From Methyloceanibacter sp. (lineage in GTDB: Bacteria; Pseudomonadota; Alphaproteobacteria; Rhizobiales; Methyloligellaceae), in NCBI GenBank assembly GCA_025449615.1, contig JANWJA010000079.1:1-13192 (forward strand): DNA of 13,192 bases. The letters are read 5' to 3'. Position 1 is the stretch's first letter; every line of letters begins with the position of its first letter. The translations under genes were made by a program, and so were the position numbers. Of the stretch, positions 5,997 through 13,192 are shown piece by piece. The notes under the pieces are model-generated. The model was not told where the DNA came from and ran no database searches. It was given only the letters and a program-made list of their open reading frames with translations.

Positions 5997-7310
5997 ATGG
6001 CCAAAGATCATTACCGCAGCGCGATCAGAAAGGCCGCGATCAGGCTCTTGCCTTTCCTCGCACTTTGCTACGCCGTGAATTTTCTCGACCGGGTCAATGT
6101 CGGCTTCGCCGCGCTGACCATGAACAAGGACCTCGGTTTCGGCCCCGAAACTTATGGATTTGGCGCCGGGATTTTCTTCGCCGGTTATCTCCTATTCGAG
6201 GTGCCAAGTAATCTCGCGCTGCAATATTTCGGCGCCCGCATCTGGATCGCGCGGATCATGATCTCCTGGGGCCTGGTCGCCATGGGAATGAGTCTGGTCA
6301 GCGGCCCCTACGGCTTTCACGCGATGCGCTTTCTGCTTGGCGTGGCGGAGGCCGGCTTCTTTCCCGGCATCATTCTCTATCTGACCTATTGGTTCCCGGC
6401 ACAGGAACGTGCGCGCATCGTGTCCTTGTTCATGGCGGCAGTGCCACTTGCCACTGTGATCGGCGCGCCGCTGTCAGGGGTGCTGCTCGGGCTCGATGGG
6501 GTTCATGGCCTGAAGGGATGGCAATGGCTCTTCATCATCGAAGGCGTTCCTGCCGTGCTGCTCGGCCTCGCGGCGTTGAAGGTTCTCGACGACGGACCGG
6601 CAAAGGCAAAATGGCTCTCAGCGCCGGAACGCAAAGGGCTTAGCAGCGCGCTCGCCGCAGACGATCACTCCGCGCGGAAGCACGGCTATAGCGGTCTCGT
6701 CGAGGCGATGACCAGGCCGCGCATCTTCGCTCTGGCGCTGCTCTATTTCCTGATCGTCATCGGGCTCTACGGCATCGGCTTCTGGATGCCGCAGCTGACT
6801 CAAAATTTCGGCGTGGCCAATTTGACGGTCGGGTTGCTCACGGCAATTCCTTACCTCGTGGCGAGCATAGTCATGGTGCTGTGCGGCTGGAACTCGGATC
6901 GAACCGGGGAGCGGAGATGGCACATCGCGCTGCCGCTCTTGATTGGCGCGGCCGCCTTTGCCTGGTCGGCCTATGCGTTTGACTTGCTGGCGGCGATGCT
7001 CGCACTTTCGATCGCGACGGCTGGGATCTATGCCGCGATCGCAAGCTTCTGGTCGTTGCCGACCGCGATCCTGTCCGGCACGGGAGCTGCGGCGGGGCTG
7101 GCGCTGATCAATTCGATCGGCAACCTCGGCGGGTTCGTCGGACCGACTGTGGTTGGCGCGGCGAAGGAGGCGACAGGAAGCTTCACTCGAGCGTTGCTAT
7201 TCCTTGCTGCCGCCCTCGCGCTTGGCGGCTTGCTCGCGTTGATACTCGGACAGCGCGTGCCGGTGAATGGCAGACAAAAACTTGGCCGAAAATTCGCATC
7301 TTTCAGATGA
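5997..7310 (+). CDS. MFS transporter, anion:cation symporter (ACS) type
   Basis: A 437-residue secondary transporter with about 12 transmembrane helices. The N-terminus RLLPFLALCYAVNFLDRVNV, then GFAALTMNKDLG, YGFGAGIFFAGY, FEVPSNL, RFLLGVAEAGFFPG and YWFPAQERAR, are signatures of the ACS/phthalate-tartrate group (NicT, galactonate and hydroxyphenylacetate carriers). The substrate is therefore probably an organic acid, but cannot be fixed. The ATG at 5997 (MAKDHY) has AGGAAG just upstream (5988-5993). An earlier ATG at 5943 lies inside the palindrome and would add a non-conserved tail. No catabolic enzymes flank it. A central loop of about 50 residues (~198-245) is normal for the family. Confidence 0.9.
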   Translation: MAKDHYRSAIRKAAIRLLPFLALCYAVNFLDRVNVGFAALTMNKDLGFGPETYGFGAGIFFAGYLLFEVPSNLALQYFGARIWIARIMISWGLVAMGMSLVSGPYGFHAMRFLLGVAEAGFFPGIILYLTYWFPAQERARIVSLFMAAVPLATVIGAPLSGVLLGLDGVHGLKGWQWLFIIEGVPAVLLGLAALKVLDDGPAKAKWLSAPERKGLSSALAADDHSARKHGYSGLVEAMTRPRIFALALLYFLIVIGLYGIGFWMPQLTQNFGVANLTVGLLTAIPYLVASIVMVLCGWNSDRTGERRWHIALPLLIGAAAFAWSAYAFDLLAAMLALSIATAGIYAAIASFWSLPTAILSGTGAAAGLALINSIGNLGGFVGPTVVGAAKEATGSFTRALLFLAAALALGGLLALILGQRVPVNGRQKLGRKFASFR

Positions 7311-7649
7311 AGCGAGTTGGCCTTAACCATTGAATCTCAAGTTATATTCTTGTATTTGCCGAAAAATGCGGCGTCTTAATCTTGCCGTTTTCTAAGTAAT
7401 TTGAACTTTTCTGCGGCAACATCATGGTAATTTCATGTATTCGCACACGAAACCCTTGACAGACTGGTTAATTTCGGCGCTCAATGCTTACCGAGGGACA
7501 GCAGTGCTGACGACGGGGGAAATCGTCGCAGCCCAGGCTGGCAAGGCTTTTTCTTCGCAAAGCTCGTCGTTCGATCGCTAGAGTTTGCGGTCTCCTTGGA
7601 GCGCGGCCAGGGAGATTGGCCTTAGTCTCCGCGCACTTAGGGGGAAGTT
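7311..7649. other. Long non-coding region and leader before the TAXI gene
   Basis: No convincing gene is present in these 339 bases. The first ~170 bases are AT-rich. A perfect -35-like TTGACA lies at 7456-7461, but no good -10 follows (CTCAAT, 18-nt spacing), so it is only a candidate promoter. Farther on, CTG-CGACG (7507-7515) can pair with CGTCG-CAG (7524-7531). Near the end, GGCCA/TGGCC (7605-7621) and GGAGA/TCTCC (7611-7630) are alternative stems. AGGGGGAAG then forms a strong ribosome site before the ATG at 7650. Confidence 0.5.
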
Positions 7650-8834
7650 ATGCGTACCGCCCTTACGTTAGGACTTTGCCTCATCGCGCTCTCCACCGCC
7701 GTTGCGGCACCGAAGACTAAGCCCGCCAATAAATCCAACGAGCAGCCCGCGCAAGCACCGGTGCAGACCGTGAGCCCCCGCGAAGCCTATCGGGTGAAAC
7801 TCAACGATAGTCTCATCACCATCATGGCGGGCAGCCCAAGCGGCACCGAGCTCACCATTGCCCACGACATCGCCGAGGTGCTCGACGACGAGAATCAGTT
7901 CCGCATCGTGCCGATGGTGGGCAAAGGCGCAGCCCAGAGCATCAAGGACGTGCTGTATTTGCGGGGCGTGGACATGGGGATCACCTACGCCAGTCTGCTC
8001 AAATACTATGCGCGCACCGGCGAACTGGGGCCCGATTTCATCGACCAGGTCGTCTATGTGGCCAAACTCTTCAACGAAGAGATTCATATTCTGGTGCGTG
8101 AGGACGTTGCCGATATCGCGGCGCTGAAAGGACAACCGGTCAATCTCGGCGAAGCGGGAAGCGGCAGCGACATGATCGGCCACCTCCTGTTGGAGACGCT
8201 CGGCGTCAATGTCGACGAGCGACACTACGGCGACGCCGACGCCATCGCCAAGCTGAAATCCGGCGAACTCGCCGGCGTGGTGATGATCGGCGGCAAACCG
8301 CTGCCGGTGGCGAAGGATCTTGCGGATCTTAAAGGCATGAAGCTGCTGTCGGTCCCGTACGGGCCGACGCTCGAGGCGGATTACTATCCCACAACGCTCA
8401 CCCATGAGGATTATCCCTCGCTGATCGGCGATGGCCAGACCGTGGATACGGTCGCGGTCTGCGCGGTTCTGATCGCGTTCAATTGGGACAAAGACAGCGA
8501 GCGCTATAAGCGCGTGGCGCGCTTCGTCAATGCCTTCTTCGGCAAGTTCGACGCGTTCCTCGCCGAGCCGCGTCACCCAAAATGGCGCGAGGTGAATTTC
8601 GCCGCAACGCTCGAAGGCTGGCATCGGTCTCCCGCTTCGCAAGCCTGGATCGACCGCGCCAAGGCATCGACCGTGGTCGCCTCGCGCGACGCGAGGGACA
8701 CGCCATCGAAAAAGAGCTTTGATGCCTTTCTAGCGCAGACGGCGCAAGCCGGCACGCCGACCAATGATGCCGAGCGCGCCGATCTGTTCCGCGCCTTCCT
8801 CGCCTGGCAGAAGAGTCAAGCCAATGCAAACTAA
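7650..8834 (+). CDS. TAXI-family TRAP transporter-like solute-binding protein
   Basis: A 394-residue periplasmic binding protein. A Sec signal peptide (residues 1-19/20, cut near AVA-A) is followed by a Lys/Pro/Gln-rich linker to about residue 45. The binding domain begins LITIMAGSPSGTELTIAHDIAEVL and continues through VPMVGKGAAQSIKDVLYLRGVDMGITYASLL, EIHILVRED and VNLGEAGSGSDMIGHLLLE, as in TAXI proteins. It is longer than most (about 320-340). The extra length lies in the N-terminal linker and a C-terminal tail rich in Ala, Asp and Lys. The usual DctQM permease is absent from the window; the next gene is a membrane-anchored SH3b protein instead. It could serve a permease elsewhere or act as a ligand sensor. 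It has a strong ribosome site and a long leader. Confidence 0.85.
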   Translation: MRTALTLGLCLIALSTAVAAPKTKPANKSNEQPAQAPVQTVSPREAYRVKLNDSLITIMAGSPSGTELTIAHDIAEVLDDENQFRIVPMVGKGAAQSIKDVLYLRGVDMGITYASLLKYYARTGELGPDFIDQVVYVAKLFNEEIHILVREDVADIAALKGQPVNLGEAGSGSDMIGHLLLETLGVNVDERHYGDADAIAKLKSGELAGVVMIGGKPLPVAKDLADLKGMKLLSVPYGPTLEADYYPTTLTHEDYPSLIGDGQTVDTVAVCAVLIAFNWDKDSERYKRVARFVNAFFGKFDAFLAEPRHPKWREVNFAATLEGWHRSPASQAWIDRAKASTVVASRDARDTPSKKSFDAFLAQTAQAGTPTNDAERADLFRAFLAWQKSQANAN

Positions 8835-8886
8835 CCTCAAGGTGCGCGCAATGTCCCGCGTCAACGTCATCGCGATGGAGGGTGTC

Positions 8887-10233
8887 ATGGGCCAAATCGA
8901 TCGCAGTCCAACCGACTACATCATGCCGCCGAGAAAACTTTCCGAGAGACTGACAGCCGTCGCCAACGGCGAAGCCGGCGAAACGGGTGAGGAGCCGACA
9001 GCGTCGCTGATGGCGCAGCGCTTCGCTCCGGAGGCCGCGGCCAATGATGCGATCCCGGTATCCGACGCGCCCCAAGTGGAGCCACTGCGCGCCAGAGCGC
9101 GAAGCGCGGCTGAGCTCGACCCGGCAGAGCCGAGGCGGTTTGCAACGCCCGCCATCGTGGCCGGGCTGATCGTCACGACCATTCTGTCAGGGGTGGCGGC
9201 GGGCGTCGTTGCCTGGAAGAGCGGCATGAAGCTCCCGGTTTCCTTCACCATCATACATCGCGATAGCCCGCAGATGGAGGCATCGACGGTGTCTCATGCG
9301 CTGGAAACGGTGCTGCCAAAGCAAGATGTGCTGATTCCCAGAGTGGCGCTGACTGCTCCAATCAGCCTCGACGCTACCGCCGGGCAGGAAGTCCCGTTCG
9401 CTTTGACGCTGGACAGCGCCGAGCCGCTGCCGTCGCGGAGCACGCTCGTCATCAGCGGCCTGGCGGACGCTATGAGCCTTTCGGCGGGACGCCCGTTTGG
9501 CCAGACGGAATGGAGCCTGACGCCTGGCGAGATCGGCGAGTTGAGCTTGAGCGTTCCAGCAAATGCAAGCGGACAGCATGATCTCAGCGTCACCCTGCTG
9601 ACCGCGGACGGAACCGAGATCGCACACGCGGCCACGCATCTGCTGGTCGCGAATGCCACGAACGCGCTCGTATCGCGGCCAGACGAGAAAGGCCGTATCG
9701 ACGAACTCATCGCGCATGGCCGCAAGATGATCGATGTCGGCTATTTCGCTGGAGCGCGGGCCTATTACCGGCGCGCCGCGGAAGCCGGCAGCGGCGAGGC
9801 GTCATTCGCGCTTGCTGCCACCTACGACCCCGCGTTGATCGAGGAGATGGGCGCGCAGGGCATCAAACCTGACATTGGGGAAGCGCGGACCTGGTATGAC
9901 CGAGCCCGCAAGCTCGGCGTCAAAGAGGCCGACGCCGAGCTTGCGCGACTCGACGCACTCCCGGCTGCGGCTCCGCAACCGCAGGCCGGCGTGGTTCTGC
10001 CGCCGCCGCAACCGACCTCGGCCGAAGACGGCAACCCGGACTGGGTTGAGATGTCAGGATCGGCGAATTTGCGGGAGAGCCCGTCGGTGAACTCGCCGGC
10101 GCTCAAAGTCGTGCAGCGCGGAACCCGCGTGCTCGCCGTTGGCCGGCAAGGGAGTTGGGTGCACATCACCGACCCCGCGACCAAAGACGACGGTTGGGTC
10201 TATCAGCGCTATCTGGATACGTCCGCGCAGTAA
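8887..10233 (+). CDS. Single-pass membrane protein with Sel1-like region and C-terminal SH3b domain
   Basis: A 448-residue protein. Residues 1-85 are polar and probably cytoplasmic. One transmembrane helix lies at ~87-110. A beta-rich periplasmic region of about 160 residues follows (~115-270, with FALTLDSAEPLPSRSTLVISGL). Then comes a helical Sel1/TPR-like part (~280-360: ARAYYRRAAEAGSGEASFALA, ARTWYDRARKLGVKEADAEL), a Pro-rich linker, and a bacterial SH3 domain (~383-446: ANLRESPS, GTRVLAVGRQGSWVHI, DGWVYQRYL). SH3b domains often bind peptidoglycan or proteins. The ATG at 8887 has a strong GGAGGG (8877-8882). ATGs at 8824 and 8851 are also possible, and one at 8764 would overlap the TAXI gene deeply. 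It probably forms an operon with the TAXI protein. No function is known to me. Confidence 0.78.
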   Translation: MGQIDRSPTDYIMPPRKLSERLTAVANGEAGETGEEPTASLMAQRFAPEAAANDAIPVSDAPQVEPLRARARSAAELDPAEPRRFATPAIVAGLIVTTILSGVAAGVVAWKSGMKLPVSFTIIHRDSPQMEASTVSHALETVLPKQDVLIPRVALTAPISLDATAGQEVPFALTLDSAEPLPSRSTLVISGLADAMSLSAGRPFGQTEWSLTPGEIGELSLSVPANASGQHDLSVTLLTADGTEIAHAATHLLVANATNALVSRPDEKGRIDELIAHGRKMIDVGYFAGARAYYRRAAEAGSGEASFALAATYDPALIEEMGAQGIKPDIGEARTWYDRARKLGVKEADAELARLDALPAAAPQPQAGVVLPPPQPTSAEDGNPDWVEMSGSANLRESPSVNSPALKVVQRGTRVLAVGRQGSWVHITDPATKDDGWVYQRYLDTSAQ

Positions 10234-10245
10234 CCCGACTGTCGA

Positions 10246-11391
10246 TCACTCCGCCGCTGACTTGCCCTGCGGCGCGGCTGCCTGTTTGCCGCTCATGAAG
10301 GTGGTCGAGGCATTGGCGATCGGCTGGGTCGAGTCCATCTTGATGGTGCGCGGCTCGCCTTTGGCGGCTTCGACCGCCTGCTTCAGATCGACCATGCGGA
10401 TCGACTGATCGCTGTGGGTGCGGAAGTACCAGCGAAGATTTTTCAGGTCGGCAACGGATGTCCATTCGGTGATCTCGTCAACTGGCTTGCCGATTGCCGA
10501 ATTGACAACCGAGCCTTCCGGGATGTCGAACTGGTTGAGAATGTGGAAGGCCGATAACACGGCATCGTCGGCGGTCGCGTTCGGCGCCGCGGACTGACTG
10601 AAAGCCACCGCGCGGACAAAGCGCGAGGGCGGCGTGAAATCGCCAGGAAGGCCAAGCATGCCTGCGCCTGAGCCGAAGGCCGAAAGGGTCACGGGCCCCA
10701 CCTTGGCGGAATCGATGTCCTTCACTGAGAGATTGATGTAGGCGGCGAGATTGGTCATGTGCCAATCGTAAGTCGGTGCATTGGTCATCACGCCGAGCGG
10801 CGCGTCATGCACCTTCAGCGTGCCGTCGACGGGCTCGACCACGAGCGACTTGCCACTTTTGTCCTGAAGGAAGAAATGCGCACCGGCCACCGCACCTTGC
10901 GGGCTGCCGAGGCCGGGCGCCGGCGTCGGCACGAGTACGATGTCCTTCACCGCCGCTCTCACCTCATCGACGGTGGCGAAATTGGCGAGGGCCCAGATGC
11001 CAAACTCCTGCGGCGCGAGCGCGTGGCTGGCATTCTCCTTGGTGGCGTCGGCATATTTGGCATAGCCCGGGAAGTAAAACAGCCCGACCGAAAGGCCCTG
11101 GTCGTTGATGCCGTCGAGTATGACGGGGAGGCCGAGCGCATTGGCGCCGATCACGGCATAGCGGGTCGTATAGGAGAGGCCTTTGCCGCCATCGGGCAGC
11201 GTGCCGCTCATCTCTTTGCCAGCGGGAACCACGAGAATCTTAGATTGCATCGGGAAGCCGAATTCGAGCGTTCGGCCGCGGATGGCGGCGCCGTCTCCTG
11301 CCTTAAGGCTGATGCCGGTGCAGGCGAGGACCGGTGTCGTGGCAAGGACGAGAGAGACGATGAGAGTGGTGGCGCCGAGTTGGTAAAACAT
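10246..11391 (-). CDS. Exported choloylglycine hydrolase / penicillin V acylase-type Ntn hydrolase
   Basis: A 381-residue linear-amide C-N hydrolase. A signal peptide (residues 1-23, ending VLA) is followed directly by C24, the N-terminal nucleophile expected of this family (CTGISL). R40 (GRTLEF), with E43 at the place of the usual Asp, the Asn in MTNAPTYDWH and the Arg in PPSRFVRA fit the other catalytic positions. Y106 (LFYFPG) sits where penicillin V acylases have Tyr and bile salt hydrolases Asn, so the protein looks PVA-like. Gram-negative relatives can cleave acyl-homoserine lactones, so signal degradation is one possible role; bile salts are an unlikely natural substrate. AAGGAG precedes the ATG. 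It converges with the SH3b gene with only 12 bases between stops. The C-terminal tail is Ala/Lys-rich. Confidence 0.88.
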   Translation of the reverse strand: MFYQLGATTLIVSLVLATTPVLACTGISLKAGDGAAIRGRTLEFGFPMQSKILVVPAGKEMSGTLPDGGKGLSYTTRYAVIGANALGLPVILDGINDQGLSVGLFYFPGYAKYADATKENASHALAPQEFGIWALANFATVDEVRAAVKDIVLVPTPAPGLGSPQGAVAGAHFFLQDKSGKSLVVEPVDGTLKVHDAPLGVMTNAPTYDWHMTNLAAYINLSVKDIDSAKVGPVTLSAFGSGAGMLGLPGDFTPPSRFVRAVAFSQSAAPNATADDAVLSAFHILNQFDIPEGSVVNSAIGKPVDEITEWTSVADLKNLRWYFRTHSDQSIRMVDLKQAVEAAKGEPRTIKMDSTQPIANASTTFMSGKQAAAPQGKSAAE

Positions 11392-11448
11392 GGGTGAGCT
11401 CCTTTTGCGGATCTGCCCCCACTATCGTCGTGAGCCGTAACGACGAGT

Positions 11449-11488
11449 TTAAGCGCAAGCCAGCAGCACACGCTTTGCCTTAAGCGCA
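11449..11488. promoter_or_regulatory. Direct repeat TTAAGCGCA, possible operator
   Basis: The 9-base word TTAAGCGCA occurs at 11449-11457 and again at 11480-11488, a 31-base period (about three helical turns). It lies 58-97 bases upstream of the start of the Ntn hydrolase gene, in the right place for regulator binding or promoter elements. No clear -35/-10 pair was recognised. Confidence 0.35.
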
Positions 11489-11536
11489 GCTCACTGAATT
11501 CGAGACAATTTTCGTAAATGGGAGTGTTTGTCCGGC

Positions 11537-12556
11537 TCAGATGCCGCTCACATTGAATAGAGAGCCGATGAAGTAGGTGGCGGTAGCAGCGGCGGCGCCG
11601 ATGGCAAGCATGCGCAAGCCGCCAATGAAAGCGCTCTTGCCGGAGAACAGGCTCAAGATGGCCCCGATCAGGAACAGCGCAACGCCCGAGATCCCGGCTG
11701 CAACCGCGACATCGTTGCCGCCGAAATGAAGCAGAAACGGGATGAGCGGCAGGCTCGCGCCGATGCTGAAGGCAATGAAGGAAGATATCGCCGCGCCGAT
11801 CGGAGAGCCGAGATCGTCAGGATTGAGGCCAAGCTCCTCGCGGGCCAGCGTATCGAGCGCATGGTCGGGATTGGCGATGAGTTTCTTGGCGAGCGACCGC
11901 GCCTCTTTTTTGTCAAGGCCTCGCGCCGCGTAGATCAGAGCGAGCTCTTCGGCCTCTTCCTTCGGATAGCGCTTCAGCTCGTCGGCCTCTTGCGCGATCT
12001 GGTGCTCGAACATCTCGCGCTGCGACAGCATGGAGATGAATTCGCCGGCCGCCATGGAGAAGGCGCCGGCAAGCAGACCGGCAATGCCCGTCAGCACGAT
12101 GACGCCGGGCTCGACGGCGGCGCCAGCGACGCCCATGACCAGGCAAGTATTAGAGACGAGGCCGTCATTCGCGCCGAAGACGCCGGCGCGAAGCGTGCCG
12201 CCGCCGACATTGCGATGGCGCTGTCCAACTTCCTCAACGGATGTGGGCCAGGGATGGCCCTCGGTCTGGCCGCGATAGACGGAGATGCCCCGCACCTTCG
12301 AGGCCGACAGGATCGGCCGCATCGCGCGCGGGCCGAACGTACCGAGCAACGAGGCGATGAGCTTGGCGCGGAGTGACGGCGTGAACTCCGGGACGGGATT
12401 GATATCCTTGGCAAGGATGCCGGCCTGCTCTTCGGCGGCTCGCGCCATCTGCTTGAAGAGCTTCCTTCGCTTTTTGTCGGATTCGACGGCGGCAACGGCG
12501 GAGGAGAGAAAGGCCGCAGTCTTTTCCGAGCGCCAACGCTCCAACACATCTTCCAT
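11537..12556 (-). CDS. VIT1/CCC1-family transporter with N-terminal ferritin-like segment
   Basis: A 339-residue membrane protein. Residues ~1-55 look like a helical pair related to the ferritin/rubrerythrin-like domain that precedes VIT domains in MbfA-type and related proteins. The VIT part starts near 120 with GTLRAGVFGANDGLVSN, then GVAGA and AAGEFISMLSQREMFEHQ. A cytosolic charged helical region with many Glu (~185-245) follows, where metals bind in VIT1, and then three C-terminal helices. The family exports Fe2+ or Mn2+ from the cytoplasm. It starts 11 bases after the carbonic anhydrase stop, so the two are probably cotranscribed; the ribosome site is poor (GGCGGGG). E11, E25, E42 and E43 are kept in the N-terminal part, but the His of the usual E-E-x-H motif is Ala (A45). 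Confidence 0.85.
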   Translation of the reverse strand: MEDVLERWRSEKTAAFLSSAVAAVESDKKRRKLFKQMARAAEEQAGILAKDINPVPEFTPSLRAKLIASLLGTFGPRAMRPILSASKVRGISVYRGQTEGHPWPTSVEEVGQRHRNVGGGTLRAGVFGANDGLVSNTCLVMGVAGAAVEPGVIVLTGIAGLLAGAFSMAAGEFISMLSQREMFEHQIAQEADELKRYPKEEAEELALIYAARGLDKKEARSLAKKLIANPDHALDTLAREELGLNPDDLGSPIGAAISSFIAFSIGASLPLIPFLLHFGGNDVAVAAGISGVALFLIGAILSLFSGKSAFIGGLRMLAIGAAAATATYFIGSLFNVSGI

Positions 12557-12567
12557 GTTCGCCCCGC

Positions 12568-13192
12568 CTAAAGAAGGCTGATCTTGCCGGTCGCGAGATC
12601 GTAGATGCCGCCGACCACGTCGATCTTCTTGGCAGCGTAGGCCTCCGAAATAATGGGGTGATCCTTTTTGAGACGACCGACATTGAGTTTCACGTTCTCC
12701 TCGGTGGCGGCCGCGACGAGGTCGCTCGGATGTCGGGCGTGAGCGGCAATCACCGCTGGCTCGATCGCCTTGACAAGTTCAGGGAGGTGACCCGGCAACT
12801 CCGCGCGCTCGGTCACAACTTTGACCGTTGCGGCAACCGCGCCGCAATTGGTGTGTCCGAGCACCATTATGAGCGGCACGCCTAAGATCTTCACCCCGTA
12901 TTCGAGGCTCGCGAGCCCGTCCTGATTGACGAAATTGCCGGCGACACGCACGGCAAAAATATCGCCTGGCCCTTGATCGAAGGCGAGCTCGGGGGCAACG
13001 CGACTGTCAGAGCAGCTCAGCACCGCGGCGACAGGATACTGCGCGCTCACACGCTCGGCACGTCCGTGCGAGAAGTCCTTTTCGTTCGGCTCATTAGCGG
13101 CATAGCGGGCATTACCCTCCATCAGCCGTTTCTAGGCCTCGTCTGGATGAATTACGTTGGGGGGCGGCGTGAGCGAGATGGCTTGGTCGGCA
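12568..13192 (-). pseudogene. Beta-class carbonic anhydrase interrupted by an in-frame TAG
   Basis: It hydrates CO2 to bicarbonate. From the ATG at 13120-13122, 184 residues read well, with the zinc ligands and catalytic pair intact: C37, D39 and R41 (CSDSR), H90 and C93 (GHTNCGA). Upstream in the same frame the sequence reads TPPPNVIHPDEA, then TAG (13132-13134), then KRLMEGNARY. Family members read PDEALKRLMEGN, so the TAG stands where Leu is expected; one T-to-A change from TTG explains it. The family-like sequence before the stop shows that the native start is beyond the window edge. Translation restart at the ATG is possible but has no good ribosome site and would lose the N-terminal helix used in dimer contacts. 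It is either a fresh pseudogene or a sequence error. It is followed by the VIT gene. Confidence 0.75.

Noticed and set aside
7456..7485. Sigma-70 promoter from the perfect TTGACA
   Set aside because: No acceptable -10 box follows at 16-18 bases; kept only as a note in the non-coding region.
7668..8642. Long - strand open frame of 324 residues
   Set aside because: It mirrors the TAXI gene; composition rich in His, Arg and Asp without any motif marks a shadow.
8764..8886. Upstream starts of the SH3b gene
   Set aside because: They overlap the TAXI gene or lack a good ribosome site; the start at 8887 has GGAGGG. The 8851 start stays possible.
11726..12376. + strand open frame of 216 residues
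   Set aside because: It is antisense to the VIT transporter, which has clear membrane and VIT motifs.

Overview
The window looks like a chromosomal stretch of a GC-rich alphaproteobacterium of the order Hyphomicrobiales (Bradyrhizobium / Rhodopseudomonas / Pseudolabrys-like). This is inferred from codon use, the gene families present, a GGAAC-N17-CGTT motif matching EcfG general-stress promoters, and a dispersed palindrome of a type I remember from Bradyrhizobium relatives. No tRNA, rRNA, CRISPR array, insertion sequence or prophage gene was seen. Most of the window is ordinary housekeeping and accessory metabolism; the interest lies in a few damaged genes, a small-protein pair and several regulatory motifs.

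Left part (1-1880, + strand): the 3' end of msrA (methionine sulfoxide reductase A), whose last codons appear frameshifted so that its frame runs in-frame into the next gene; then a four-helix cytochrome b gene and, overlapping it by ATGA, a Tat-exported molybdopterin oxidoreductase of the sulfite oxidase/YedY superfamily. The last two probably form a membrane-anchored redox pair. A bidirectional terminator closes this unit.

Second part (1906-2679, - strand): two tandem paralogous genes for tiny exported, lysine-rich proteins with two cysteines 22 residues apart. They are followed by near-matching terminators, and the second has a candidate EcfG-type promoter.

Middle part (2769-7310): a perfect 10-bp hairpin precedes lepA (EF4). 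After lepA come a small exported protein of unknown function, a convergent HdeD/DUF308 membrane protein on the - strand, and an MFS (ACS-type) transporter on the + strand. A REP-like palindrome lies between the last two.

Third part (7311-11391): a long AT-rich leader precedes an exported TAXI-family solute-binding protein without any TRAP permease nearby. It is paired with a single-pass membrane protein carrying Sel1-like and SH3b regions. Converging on these is an exported choloylglycine hydrolase/penicillin V acylase-type Ntn hydrolase on the - strand, with a helically phased direct repeat upstream.

Right part (11537-13192, - strand): a beta-carbonic anhydrase followed after 11 bp by a VIT1/CCC1-type transporter whose N-terminal ferritin-like segment seems to have lost its metal ligands. 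The carbonic anhydrase frame is broken by an in-frame TAG near its N-terminus, so it is either a recent nonsense mutant, a restarted gene, or a sequencing error. Two lesions (msrA, carbonic anhydrase) in about 13 kb make assembly or read quality worth checking.
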